This document shows, piece after piece, positions 1 to 5,206 of a stretch of DNA of 5,206 nucleotides. This stretch comes from Ruminococcaceae bacterium UBA3751 (GTDB lineage Bacteria; Bacillota; Clostridia; Oscillospirales; Acutalibacteraceae), in the NCBI GenBank assembly GCA_002371215.1, contig DFGL01000052.1, positions 1 through 5,206 on the forward strand, written 5' to 3'. The translations under genes and the position numbers were made by a program. The notes beneath the pieces were generated by a model that did no database searches, had not been told where the DNA came from, and was given only the letters and a program-made list of their open reading frames with translations. How positions within the stretch are numbered: the stretch's first letter is position 1; the number at the start of each line of letters is the position of its first letter.

Positions 1-893
1 CCGCCGAGGAAGTAGCAGCCGCCTGCTACAACGATAGCGAAGAAGGTAGAGATAATTGTTCCCTTTTTGATATCGCTCTCGGACTTAATAGCGTAGAATT
101 TCTGTACCATCTGAGGAAGCCCCCACGTACCGAGAGAGGTAAGAATAACAACGAACATAAGACCGAGCGGGTCAGGACCGAAGAAGGAATTGAATATGCC
201 GGGAGTTGAAGAAACTTTCTCATCAACAATTTGTGCAAGCCCGTCAAGCGAGCCGATAAAACCGCCGTTGATTTTGAGAACTGCCACAATTACAACAACT
301 ATACCGAAAAGCATAATAATTCCCTGAATAAAGTCATTAATAGCCGTTGCCATATATCCGCCTGCAATAACGTAAATTGCAGTTAAGATACTCATAATAA
401 GAATACATACGCTGTAATCTATATTGAACGCCATACCGAAAAGGCGGGAAAGTCCGTTATAAAGCGAGGCTGTATACGGGATAAGGAAGATAAACACGAT
501 TACGGAAGCCGCGATTTTAAGCCCCTTGCTCTGATATCTTTCGCCGAAGAACTGAGGCATCGTTGCGCTGTCGAGATGCTGAGTCATTATTCGCGTCCTT
601 CTTCCGAGGATTACCCATGCGAGCAGCGAGCCGATAACCGCGTTGCCTATACCTATCCAGGTTGAGGCGATACCGAATTTCCAGCCGAACTGACCCGCAT
701 AGCCTACGAAAATAACCGCAGAGAAATACGAGGTACCGTACGCAAAGGCAGTGAGCCACGGTCCAACCGAGCGACCGCCGAGAACGAAGCCCTTAACGTC
801 CGTTGTATGCTTACGGGAATAGAATCCGACGCCTATCATAACGCCGAAAAACAGAATAAGCATAATAGTTTTAGTAACCATTGCAATATCCAT
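1..893 (-). CDS. Sodium:solute symporter (SSF) family transporter, N-terminal 297 residues (partial, runs off left edge)
   Basis: Integral membrane, probably Na+-coupled, transporter of the SSF family (LeuT-like fold); the substrate cannot be told. The frame is open from the ATG at 893 to the window edge with no stop. Hydrophobic segments lie at about residues 8-25, 45-66, 76-97, 125-146, 160-178, 187-206, 243-260 and 279-296. A short charged loop (GRRTRIM, 97-103) precedes a QFFGERY segment (114-120), typical of SSF proteins between early helices. The segment at about 177-197 (AGGYMATAINDFIQGIIML) matches the conserved SSF region GGxxAVxxTDxxQ. In the second helix the segment GTSYFSAVIFVGYAG lacks the Asp that PutP has there, so I would not call it a proline transporter; the segment looks more PanF-like. 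The start is supported by GGAGGG seven bases upstream. It has its own promoter and follows a terminator, so it is transcribed apart from the translation operon. Confidence 0.9.
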   Translation of the reverse strand, partial: MDIAMVTKTIMLILFFGVMIGVGFYSRKHTTDVKGFVLGGRSVGPWLTAFAYGTSYFSAVIFVGYAGQFGWKFGIASTWIGIGNAVIGSLLAWVILGRRTRIMTQHLDSATMPQFFGERYQSKGLKIAASVIVFIFLIPYTASLYNGLSRLFGMAFNIDYSVCILIMSILTAIYVIAGGYMATAINDFIQGIIMLFGIVVVIVAVLKINGGFIGSLDGLAQIVDEKVSSTPGIFNSFFGPDPLGLMFVVILTSLGTWGLPQMVQKFYAIKSESDIKKGTIISTFFAIVVAGGCYFLG

Positions 894-900
894 TATATTG

Positions 901-906
901 CCCTCC
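901..906 (-). promoter_or_regulatory. Shine-Dalgarno site of the SSF transporter gene
   Basis: The minus strand reads GAGGAGGG ending at 901, then the 7-nt spacer CAATATA, then ATG at 893. This is close to ideal strength and spacing. It selects 893 over the second in-frame ATG at 881. Confidence 0.85.
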
Positions 907-908
907 TC

Positions 909-943
909 ACTTTAGCGCTTTAAACTTTAACGCTTTAAAGTTT
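909..943 (-). repeat. Tandem 15-bp direct repeat with alternative hairpins in the leader of the SSF gene
   Basis: Two adjacent 15-bp copies, at 910-924 (ctttagcgctttaaa) and 925-939 (ctttaacgctttaaa), differ at one base. They lie between the predicted transcription start and the Shine-Dalgarno. On the minus strand a perfect 9-bp inverted repeat (935-943 with 922-930, loop AGCG) can form. An alternative stem pairs 931-941 with 909-917, has a 2-nt bulge, and ends three bases before the SD. The two stems share bases, so they exclude each other. The placement just downstream of the promoter fits either a repressor operator or an RNA control element. Function is inferred only from position. Confidence 0.6.
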
Positions 944-954
944 TTATGTGTTAC

Positions 955-983
955 AGTATACCGAATTTTTTCCTTTTTGTCAA
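955..983 (-). promoter_or_regulatory. Sigma-A type promoter for the SSF transporter gene
   Basis: On the minus strand the -35 box TTGACA (983-978, perfect consensus) is followed by a 17-nt spacer and the -10 box TATACT (960-955, one mismatch from TATAAT). The expected transcription start is near 947-949, giving a leader of about 55 nt. The sequence upstream of -35 is A/T-rich, being the terminator T-tract of the preceding gene, and could serve as an UP-like element. Confidence 0.85.
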
Positions 984-990
984 TAGATAA

Positions 991-1047
991 AATAAAAAAA
1001 GTACAAGGGGCACCCTATACCTATTTACATATGGTACCCCTTGTACT
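991..1047 (-). terminator. Rho-independent terminator of the infB-rbfA-nrnA-truB-ribF-HAD operon
   Basis: On the minus strand, a 15-bp stem (arms 1047-1033 and 1014-1000) encloses an 18-nt loop and is followed directly by TTTTTTTATTTT. The single imperfect position is G-U when transcribed from the minus strand but C-A from the plus strand. No T-tract lies on the plus-strand side (1048 onward). It therefore works for minus-strand transcription only. It begins seven bases after the HAD stop codon. Confidence 0.93.
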
Positions 1048-1053
1048 GATTTA

Positions 1054-1716
1054 TTATATATATTTCAACACGTCAATTATATCCTCAATAACGGGAACGT
1101 CCTCTCTGAGGTCAACGTCCTTGAACCAACCGAAATTCATACGGATTGCTTTCATTCCTGCATCGAGCGCTCCCTGAATATCGTTAACAGGATGGTCGCC
1201 GACATAAACGCATTCATCGCAGCTGAGATTTATCTTTTCAGCAGCTATTCTGAAAAGCTCAGGGTCAGGCTTATGCACGCCGTAATCTCCACTGACGACA
1301 AGAACGTCAACATACGGCATCAGCCCGCTTGTTTTCATTTTATGATTCTGAAGAACGGAGGGGCCGTTAGTGATAACGCCGATAATGTATCCCCTTTTCT
1401 TCAGCTCCTTAAGAAGCGGCTCGGAATTCGGGAATATCACGTTGCAGTCGCCGAAGGTATAATCATAGTGGTGGGCGAGCTCCTCGGCGGGCGGAGCGTC
1501 CTTCCAGTTCCACATATCAATAAGCTCGCTGTACCACTTAACGCGGTCAACGTAGCCGCCCTTACCCGTAACGCGCATATCCTCTTTTCTTTTTTCAAGC
1601 TCTTCCCCTTCAATTTTCGGAAGATAGAGCTTAAAGAAGTTATCCATATAATGCTCAAACGCCAGAGTTCTGTCCTGAAGCGTTTCGTCAAAATCAAATA
1701 ATACTGCTTTTATCAT
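1054..1716 (-). CDS. HAD-superfamily hydrolase (HAD-IA type), probable small-molecule phosphatase
   Basis: A 220-residue cytosolic hydrolase of the haloacid dehalogenase superfamily, most likely a Mg2+-dependent phosphatase. All four motifs are present. Motif I is DFDET, with the nucleophile D8, the acid/base D10 and T12. Motif II is VITNG with T116. Motif III is the Lys in HKPDP, K149. Motif IV is VGDHPVND, with D174 and D179. Residues 14-95 form the helical cap inserted after motif I, as in subfamily I (YjjG/YigB-like size and layout). The substrate is not readable from sequence. The start lies 23 nt inside the end of ribF. The only SD-like sequence is AAAGG about 12 nt upstream, which is long spacing, so translation is probably coupled to ribF. 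Because it follows ribF, a phosphatase step in riboflavin/FMN metabolism is conceivable (E. coli YigB is a HAD-IA enzyme of that pathway), but that is inference. A terminator follows at once. Confidence 0.93.
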   Translation of the reverse strand: MIKAVLFDFDETLQDRTLAFEHYMDNFFKLYLPKIEGEELEKRKEDMRVTGKGGYVDRVKWYSELIDMWNWKDAPPAEELAHHYDYTFGDCNVIFPNSEPLLKELKKRGYIIGVITNGPSVLQNHKMKTSGLMPYVDVLVVSGDYGVHKPDPELFRIAAEKINLSCDECVYVGDHPVNDIQGALDAGMKAIRMNFGWFKDVDLREDVPVIEDIIDVLKYI

Positions 1717-2494
1717 AAATAAGCTGTGCCTTTAATTCATCAAGCGATGAAAAGGTCTTTTCCTCTCTCAAGTAGTTAACGAGCTCAATTCTTACGGTTT
1801 TTCCGTATAGCTCTGCGCTGTAATCAAAAATATGAGTTTCGGCAAGCGGGGTTTCAAGCCTGAAGCTCGGACGGAGTCCGATATTGGTAAACGCCTTGTA
1901 TACTTTTCCGTCCACCTCAGCCCTGCTTTCATAAACGCCGAATTTTACGGGGGTAAGGCACTCGGGTATACGCTGATTAGCGGTTGGAAATCCTATTGTT
2001 CTTCCCCGCTTATCGCCGCTTATAACCTCGCTTTCAAAGGTGAAATTATAACCGAGCATATCGTTAGCCTTTTTAATCTCCCCAATCGCAAGAAGATTGC
2101 GGATACGGCTTGAGCTTATCGGCTCGCCGTCGTAATCAAGATGCTCGAGAATACGAACCCAGACGTCCTTCTTTTCAAGGTATTCCCTGAGCTTCATTGC
2201 ATTCCACATTGCGTTTTTGCCAAAGCGGAAATTGTAACCGCAGAGAACTATTCCCGCGCCGTATTCACCAATCAGCACGTTGTTTACAAAGTCCTCAGCG
2301 TTCATATTTTTTATATCGTCAAACACGGCAAAGACCGCGTTAGGATAACGCTTTTCAAAAATGCTTTTCTGCAAAAGAGAAAACTTGTTATTAACGCAGT
2401 ATATCGTTGCATTTTCTGCACCCGTGACTACAACCTTATGCGCTAAATGCATTCCGTCAAAGTCGCCGAGCGCTATTGCTTTTCTTTTTATCAT
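1694..2494 (-). CDS. ribF: Bifunctional riboflavin kinase / FMN adenylyltransferase (FAD synthetase), compact form
   Basis: Makes FMN from riboflavin and ATP, then FAD from FMN and ATP, in the cytosol. The N-terminal nucleotidyltransferase domain (about 1-148) shows GDFDGMHLAH (10-19, the HxGH-type motif with Ala for Gly), CGYNFRFGK (85-93) and ISSSRIR (126-132). The C-terminal flavokinase domain (about 150-260) shows GRTIGFPTAN (164-173, with the PTAN motif), NIGLRPSF (204-211) and ETHIFDYSAELYG (219-231), whose Glu is the expected catalytic residue. At 266 residues it is shorter than usual (about 305-315). The loss is in the first half: the segment that normally carries TFDPHP after the first helix is replaced by IYCVNNKFSLLQKS. 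The kinase half looks intact, while the adenylyltransferase half is divergent. AGGA five bases before ATG is a modest SD. The gene starts one base after the truB stop and overlaps the HAD gene by 23 nt. Identity is firm; full bifunctionality is less so. Confidence 0.93.
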   Translation of the reverse strand: MIKRKAIALGDFDGMHLAHKVVVTGAENATIYCVNNKFSLLQKSIFEKRYPNAVFAVFDDIKNMNAEDFVNNVLIGEYGAGIVLCGYNFRFGKNAMWNAMKLREYLEKKDVWVRILEHLDYDGEPISSSRIRNLLAIGEIKKANDMLGYNFTFESEVISGDKRGRTIGFPTANQRIPECLTPVKFGVYESRAEVDGKVYKAFTNIGLRPSFRLETPLAETHIFDYSAELYGKTVRIELVNYLREEKTFSSLDELKAQLIYDKSSII

Positions 2495-2495
2495 A

Positions 2496-3389
2496 TCAAT
2501 CCTGTGTAGGCAGCAGCTTAAGTATTTTCAACTGCTCGCCGTCGCTTTTTCCAAGCCCTAAAAATTTTCCCTCAGGGGAATAAACGCAAAGCGGTATATC
2601 CGCTTTAGGAGTTTTTCTCAGACGGTTTAAATCAAGCGCTCCGCCGTTAGAAAACCTTTTTGCCTGAGCGGGACTGACCTTAACCCTTTCATAGTTCTTA
2701 AACACCGTATCGAGGCTGATAACCAAATCCTCAAATCCCTCTGAATTATCCTTACGGCGCTGAAGCTCGTCAAGCGTAACGCAGTTATCAAGTGTAAAGC
2801 CCGCTGCTTCTGTCCGGCAAAGTTTTGTCATAACCGCCCCGCAGCCGAGTTTTCTGCCGATATCATCAATAAGCGAACGGATATAAGTACCCTTTGAGCA
2901 GGTAACGTCAATAGTATAAACTCCGTTTGCTTCGCCGATGAGTTCAAGGCGTTTAATCTCAACCTCGCACGCTTCTCTTTCAACCTCTTTGCCCTGCCTT
3001 GCAAGCTCATAAAGCCTTACTCCGTCAACGCTCTTTGCGCTGAACATAGGTGGCAACTGCATTATTTTCCCGCGAAATTCAGGGAGCGCAGCTTCAATAT
3101 CAGAGAGGGTACAGTTAACCTCGTATTCAGCGGTAACCTCTCCGGTAATATCAAGCGTATCGGTTGTTTTGCCGAGGATGAATTCCGCTCGGTAGGCTTT
3201 ATCGCTATCGGGCAGAAAGTCAAGAAACCTCGTTGCGCTGCCGAGCATAACGGGAAGAACTCCCGTTGCCATAGGGTCAAGCGTTCCGGTATGCCCTGCC
3301 TTTTTTACCTTCGTAATTCCGCGGAGCTTATTCACTGCGCCGAACGAGGTAATTCCCTCAGGCTTATTAACACAAATAATTCCGGTCAT
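2496..3389 (-). CDS. truB: tRNA pseudouridine(55) synthase TruB
   Basis: Isomerises U55 in the T-arm of tRNAs to pseudouridine. At 297 residues it has normal family length. Seen in order: the start IICVNKPEGITSF; motif GHTGTLDPMATGVLPV (32-47) with catalytic Asp38; KAYRAEFILGKTTDTLD (64-80); QLPPMFSAKSVDGVRLYELAR (111-131); SKGTYIRSL (165-173); and MTKLCRTEAAGF near 187-198. The tail from about 233 is the small C-terminal PUA-like RNA-binding part (VKVSPAQAKRFSNGG onward). No good Shine-Dalgarno precedes the ATG, and the preceding gene's TGA is separated from it by one base (TTGATATG), so initiation probably relies on coupling or reinitiation. The rbfA-nrnA-truB-ribF order is common in Firmicutes. 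Confidence 0.97.
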   Translation of the reverse strand: MTGIICVNKPEGITSFGAVNKLRGITKVKKAGHTGTLDPMATGVLPVMLGSATRFLDFLPDSDKAYRAEFILGKTTDTLDITGEVTAEYEVNCTLSDIEAALPEFRGKIMQLPPMFSAKSVDGVRLYELARQGKEVEREACEVEIKRLELIGEANGVYTIDVTCSKGTYIRSLIDDIGRKLGCGAVMTKLCRTEAAGFTLDNCVTLDELQRRKDNSEGFEDLVISLDTVFKNYERVKVSPAQAKRFSNGGALDLNRLRKTPKADIPLCVYSPEGKFLGLGKSDGEQLKILKLLPTQD

Positions 3390-3390
3390 A

Positions 3391-4341
3391 TCAACTTAAC
3401 AGCCTGAGGCTTTCTTCAACAAGCAGCCTTTTTGCTTCCTCTACCCCGCAGCTGAATTTACAGGCCGCCGCCTGCTTATGTCCGCCGCCGTCAAACGCTG
3501 CGGCGAGCTTTGAAGCGTCGACGCTCTCGTACGTTCTGACGGAGCATTTACAGGTTCCGTCCTCTTTTTCGCGCAGAGTAAGCCCAATTTCCACACCCTC
3601 AATCTGGCGTGTAAGCGGGGGAATAGCCTCTGTTTCGTCCTCGGAGGTACCCGTTTTGGCGTACATATCCTGCGTTATTGTAATAAGGCAGATTCTGTCG
3701 TTTCCGAAAAATTCCATACTCTCGATAGCAAGGCGCTCCAACGCTGCATAGCTCCACGTTTTGGTTTCAAACATAACGCGGTTAATTCTTCCGTTTTCTG
3801 CGCCGAGGTCAATAAGCTCGGCTGCAGCGCGGTAAGTGTTGGAGGTTGTGCTTGCATAACGGAAGCAGCCCGTATCGGTTGTAAGCCCTGTATAAAGACA
3901 GTCCGCTATATGCTTATCTATCTTTACTCTCAGCGCCTTAATTACCTTAAGCACGGTTTCAGCCGCTGCAGCGGCGTCCGCATTCAAGAGCAAATACTCC
4001 GAATAACAGGCATTTGTACCGTGATGGTCAATGCAGAGGTCAATTTTCCCCGCGTACTTTTCTTCAAGCGCGCCGAGAAGACTTTCTGTTGCAACGTCAA
4101 CGGATACTATAAACTTCTCCTCAAACTCGGGCATATCAATGTCTTTATAAAGGTAATCGTACTTTTTCTGAATTTCATCAGCACAGATTGCCCTTGCTCT
4201 TTTGCCCATTTTTAAAAGTGCGCGGCAAAGCCCGAACCCGCAACCGAGAGTGTCTCCGTCAGGGTGGGCGTGCATAAGAATCAGGATATCATCCTGCTCC
4301 TTAAGTATTTTTGCGCATTTTTCAACGTTAATTTTCATCAT
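3391..4341 (-). CDS. nrnA: DHH/DHHA1 family phosphoesterase, NrnA-like (oligoribonuclease / pAp phosphatase)
   Basis: Manganese-dependent phosphoesterase of the NrnA group. Family members degrade short RNA oligonucleotides (nanoRNA), dephosphorylate pAp, and in some species hydrolyse cyclic dinucleotide products. From the chosen start it has 316 residues, the usual length. The DHH domain shows HAHPDGDTLG (24-33, metal-binding His and Asp), SVDVA (80-84, with Asp82), IDHHG (104-108) and GLTTDTGCFRY (152-162, Asp156). The DHHA1 domain ends with FDGGGHKQAAACKF (283-296), the substrate-binding GGGH motif. The frame opens further up at 4365, but the ATG at 4341 has GAGG nine bases before it and begins the natural MMKINVEKCAKIL sequence; the adjacent ATG at 4338 is also possible. 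It overlaps rbfA by 14 nt and stops one base before truB. Which activity dominates cannot be told from sequence. Confidence 0.92.
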   Translation of the reverse strand: MMKINVEKCAKILKEQDDILILMHAHPDGDTLGCGFGLCRALLKMGKRARAICADEIQKKYDYLYKDIDMPEFEEKFIVSVDVATESLLGALEEKYAGKIDLCIDHHGTNACYSEYLLLNADAAAAAETVLKVIKALRVKIDKHIADCLYTGLTTDTGCFRYASTTSNTYRAAAELIDLGAENGRINRVMFETKTWSYAALERLAIESMEFFGNDRICLITITQDMYAKTGTSEDETEAIPPLTRQIEGVEIGLTLREKEDGTCKCSVRTYESVDASKLAAAFDGGGHKQAAACKFSCGVEEAKRLLVEESLRLLS

Positions 4342-4708
4342 TTTCCGTTTCCTCTGAAATCTCATCTGAAATATGAATTGATTTCAATTTATCAAAAAGT
4401 TCAAACCCTTTTTCAATAGAATCATCAGCTATAAATTTAAGCTCAGGTACCTTGCGAAGACGGAGCGACGAGCCGAGACGGCGACGGATAAACCCGCTTG
4501 CCGCCTTAAGACCTTTTACGCTTTCCTTTGCGGTTTCAATACCGCTTACATCGCTTACGTATACCTTGCAATAGCTTAAATCGCTGCTTACATCGACCTT
4601 AACAATTGTAAGCATTTCGCTGACGCGCGGGTCCTTCACCTCGCGCAGAATGAGGACGAGCTCACGCTTTATATCCTCAGTAATTCTGTCTATTCTGTAA
4701 CCAGCCAT
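4328..4708 (-). CDS. rbfA: 30S ribosome-binding factor RbfA
   Basis: Binds the 30S subunit late in assembly and helps 16S rRNA 5'-end maturation and cold adaptation. At 126 residues it is typical. The single KH-like domain shows the family pattern: MAGYRIDRITEDIKREL at the start, KDPRV (25-29), LSYCKVYVS (44-52), SGFIRRRLG (71-79), and LRLRKVPELKF followed by DDSIEKG. The tail after about residue 112 is acidic and low in complexity (SDEISEETENDEN); it is encoded partly by the bases that overlap the next gene. The ATG has AAGGATGAT about seven bases upstream, the clearest SD inside the operon. It lies 21 nt after the infB stop, with no ylxP-like gene between them as there is in Bacillus. Confidence 0.96.
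   Translation of the reverse strand: MAGYRIDRITEDIKRELVLILREVKDPRVSEMLTIVKVDVSSDLSYCKVYVSDVSGIETAKESVKGLKAASGFIRRRLGSSLRLRKVPELKFIADDSIEKGFELFDKLKSIHISDEISEETENDEN
4351..4354 (-). promoter_or_regulatory. Start-deciding Shine-Dalgarno of the nrnA-like gene, inside rbfA
   Basis: GAGG on the minus strand lies nine bases before the ATG at 4341 and twelve before the ATG at 4338, within the last codons of rbfA. It falls downstream of the farther ATG at 4365, so it cannot serve that one. This argues that the N-terminal extension MRFQRKRK is not translated. Confidence 0.6.
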
Positions 4709-4711
4709 TTA

Positions 4712-4720
4712 ATCATCCTT
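4712..4720 (-). promoter_or_regulatory. Shine-Dalgarno site of rbfA
   Basis: The minus strand reads AAGGATGAT, a near-complete match to the 16S anti-SD. Its AAGGA core is seven bases from the rbfA ATG, inside the 21-nt infB-rbfA spacer. It supports 4708 as the start. No promoter or terminator is visible in the spacer. Confidence 0.75.
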
Positions 4721-4729
4721 AAACTTAAA

Positions 4730-5206
4730 TTAATCTCTGTATTCCTCTACGATGTAGCTTTCAAAAATATCGCCCTGGCGGATATCCTCAAAATCTACAA
4801 GAGAGATACCGCACTCATAACCTGAGGAAACCTCTTTTACGTCGTCCTTAAATCTCTTAAGGCCGGCGATTTCAACATCGGCAATCTGCTTGCCGTCGCG
4901 CATAACGCGTACCTTACCGTCGCGCTTGATGTTACCGCTTGTAACAACACAGCCCGCAATTGTACCCGCTGAGGAAATCTTATAAACCTCGCGTACCTCT
5001 GCCTCGCCCGTGTCAACGTTGCGGTACTTCGGCGCGCGCATTCCGCGCATTGCGTTTTCAATATCCTCAATCGCGTCGTAAATAATATTGTAAGTCTTGA
5101 TTTCTATGCCGTCGCGCTCTGCACTTTCTTTAGCAACGCCGTCAACGCTTGTATTAAAGCCTACTATAATTGCATTCGAAGCGTTAGCAAGCATAACGTC
5201 GCTCTC
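4730..5206 (-). CDS. infB: Translation initiation factor IF2, C-terminal part (partial, runs off right edge)
   Basis: The last 158 codons of infB; the window edge is in frame and the gene enters with ESDVMLANASNAIIVGFN, the well-conserved segment of IF2 domain III. The methionine at 5194 is internal, not a start. After a helix-rich linker (IIYDAIEDIENAMRGM) comes the C-terminal beta-barrel C2 domain, which in IF2 binds the fMet-acceptor end of initiator tRNA. Its markers are EVREVYKISSAGTIAGCVV, GKVRVMRDG, LKRFKDDVKEVSSGYECGI and the closing QGDIFESY. The conserved YECGI region is intact. The GTPase domain lies outside the window. This gene heads the visible part of the operon, and rbfA follows after 21 nt. 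Confidence 0.96.
   Translation of the reverse strand, partial: ESDVMLANASNAIIVGFNTSVDGVAKESAERDGIEIKTYNIIYDAIEDIENAMRGMRAPKYRNVDTGEAEVREVYKISSAGTIAGCVVTSGNIKRDGKVRVMRDGKQIADVEIAGLKRFKDDVKEVSSGYECGISLVDFEDIRQGDIFESYIVEEYRD

Noticed and set aside
26..759. Two minus-strand open frames of 87 and 80 codons
   Set aside because: They are out-of-frame shadows of the SSF transporter, which reads continuously through the region in another frame.
894..990. Possible riboswitch or small RNA in the transporter leader
   Set aside because: The leader is only about 55 nt, matches no riboswitch class I recognise, and has no terminator of its own; only the repeat/hairpin is reported.
881..1177. Plus-strand open frame of 98 codons across the intergenic region
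   Set aside because: It reads through the minus-strand terminator and promoter, has no SD and no recognisable protein pattern, and ends inside the HAD gene.
1192..1701. Plus-strand open frame of 169 codons
   Set aside because: Lies wholly antisense to the HAD gene, whose four catalytic motifs are intact; its sequence has no family features.
3910..4215. Plus-strand open frame of 101 codons
   Set aside because: Antisense to the conserved DHH domain of the nrnA-like gene, with no initiation signal or family features.
4342..4365. Upstream start for the nrnA-like gene giving MRFQRKRK extension
   Set aside because: The only good SD lies inside this extension, and the family's N-terminus begins around the later MMKIN; the extension would deepen the overlap with rbfA.
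1..5206. Mobile element, CRISPR array, tRNA/rRNA or defence system
   Set aside because: No transposase, integrase, spaced repeats, tRNA-like fold or defence gene was seen; all but about 180 bases are accounted for by housekeeping and transporter genes.

Overview
The window looks like chromosomal DNA of a low-to-moderate G+C Firmicute. Clostridia, perhaps near the Ruminococcus/Oscillospiraceae group, is my best guess, from gene order, SD-type ribosome binding sites, a sigma-A-type promoter and protein style. I cannot name the species. All recognisable genes lie on the minus strand, so the biological reading direction is from base 5206 down to base 1.

Region 5206-1054 is the distal part of the conserved translation/RNA-maintenance operon (nusA-infB type). 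In transcription order it holds: the 3' end of infB (initiation factor IF2), rbfA (30S maturation), a DHH/DHHA1 phosphoesterase of the NrnA type, truB (tRNA pseudouridine-55 synthase), ribF (riboflavin kinase/FMN adenylyltransferase) and a HAD-superfamily hydrolase. Spacing is very tight: 21 nt, a 14-nt overlap, 1 nt, 1 nt, then a 23-nt overlap. Co-transcription and translational coupling are therefore likely. A strong intrinsic terminator (991-1047) sits immediately after the HAD gene and closes the operon.

Region 990-894 is a compact regulatory stretch. It has a near-consensus promoter (TTGACA, 17-nt spacer, TATACT) only a few bases beyond the terminator's T-tract. A tandem 15-bp repeat with hairpin potential follows in the presumed 5' leader, and then a strong Shine-Dalgarno. 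It drives the gene at 893-1, the N-terminal 297 residues of a sodium:solute symporter (SSF) family transporter that runs off the left edge.

The content is mostly housekeeping, and I found no evidence of a new multi-gene system, mobile element, CRISPR array or RNA gene. The points most worth a second look are the short, divergent adenylyltransferase half of RibF, the HAD gene fused by overlap to ribF where rpsO often sits in other Firmicutes, and the repeat-bearing leader of the symporter gene.
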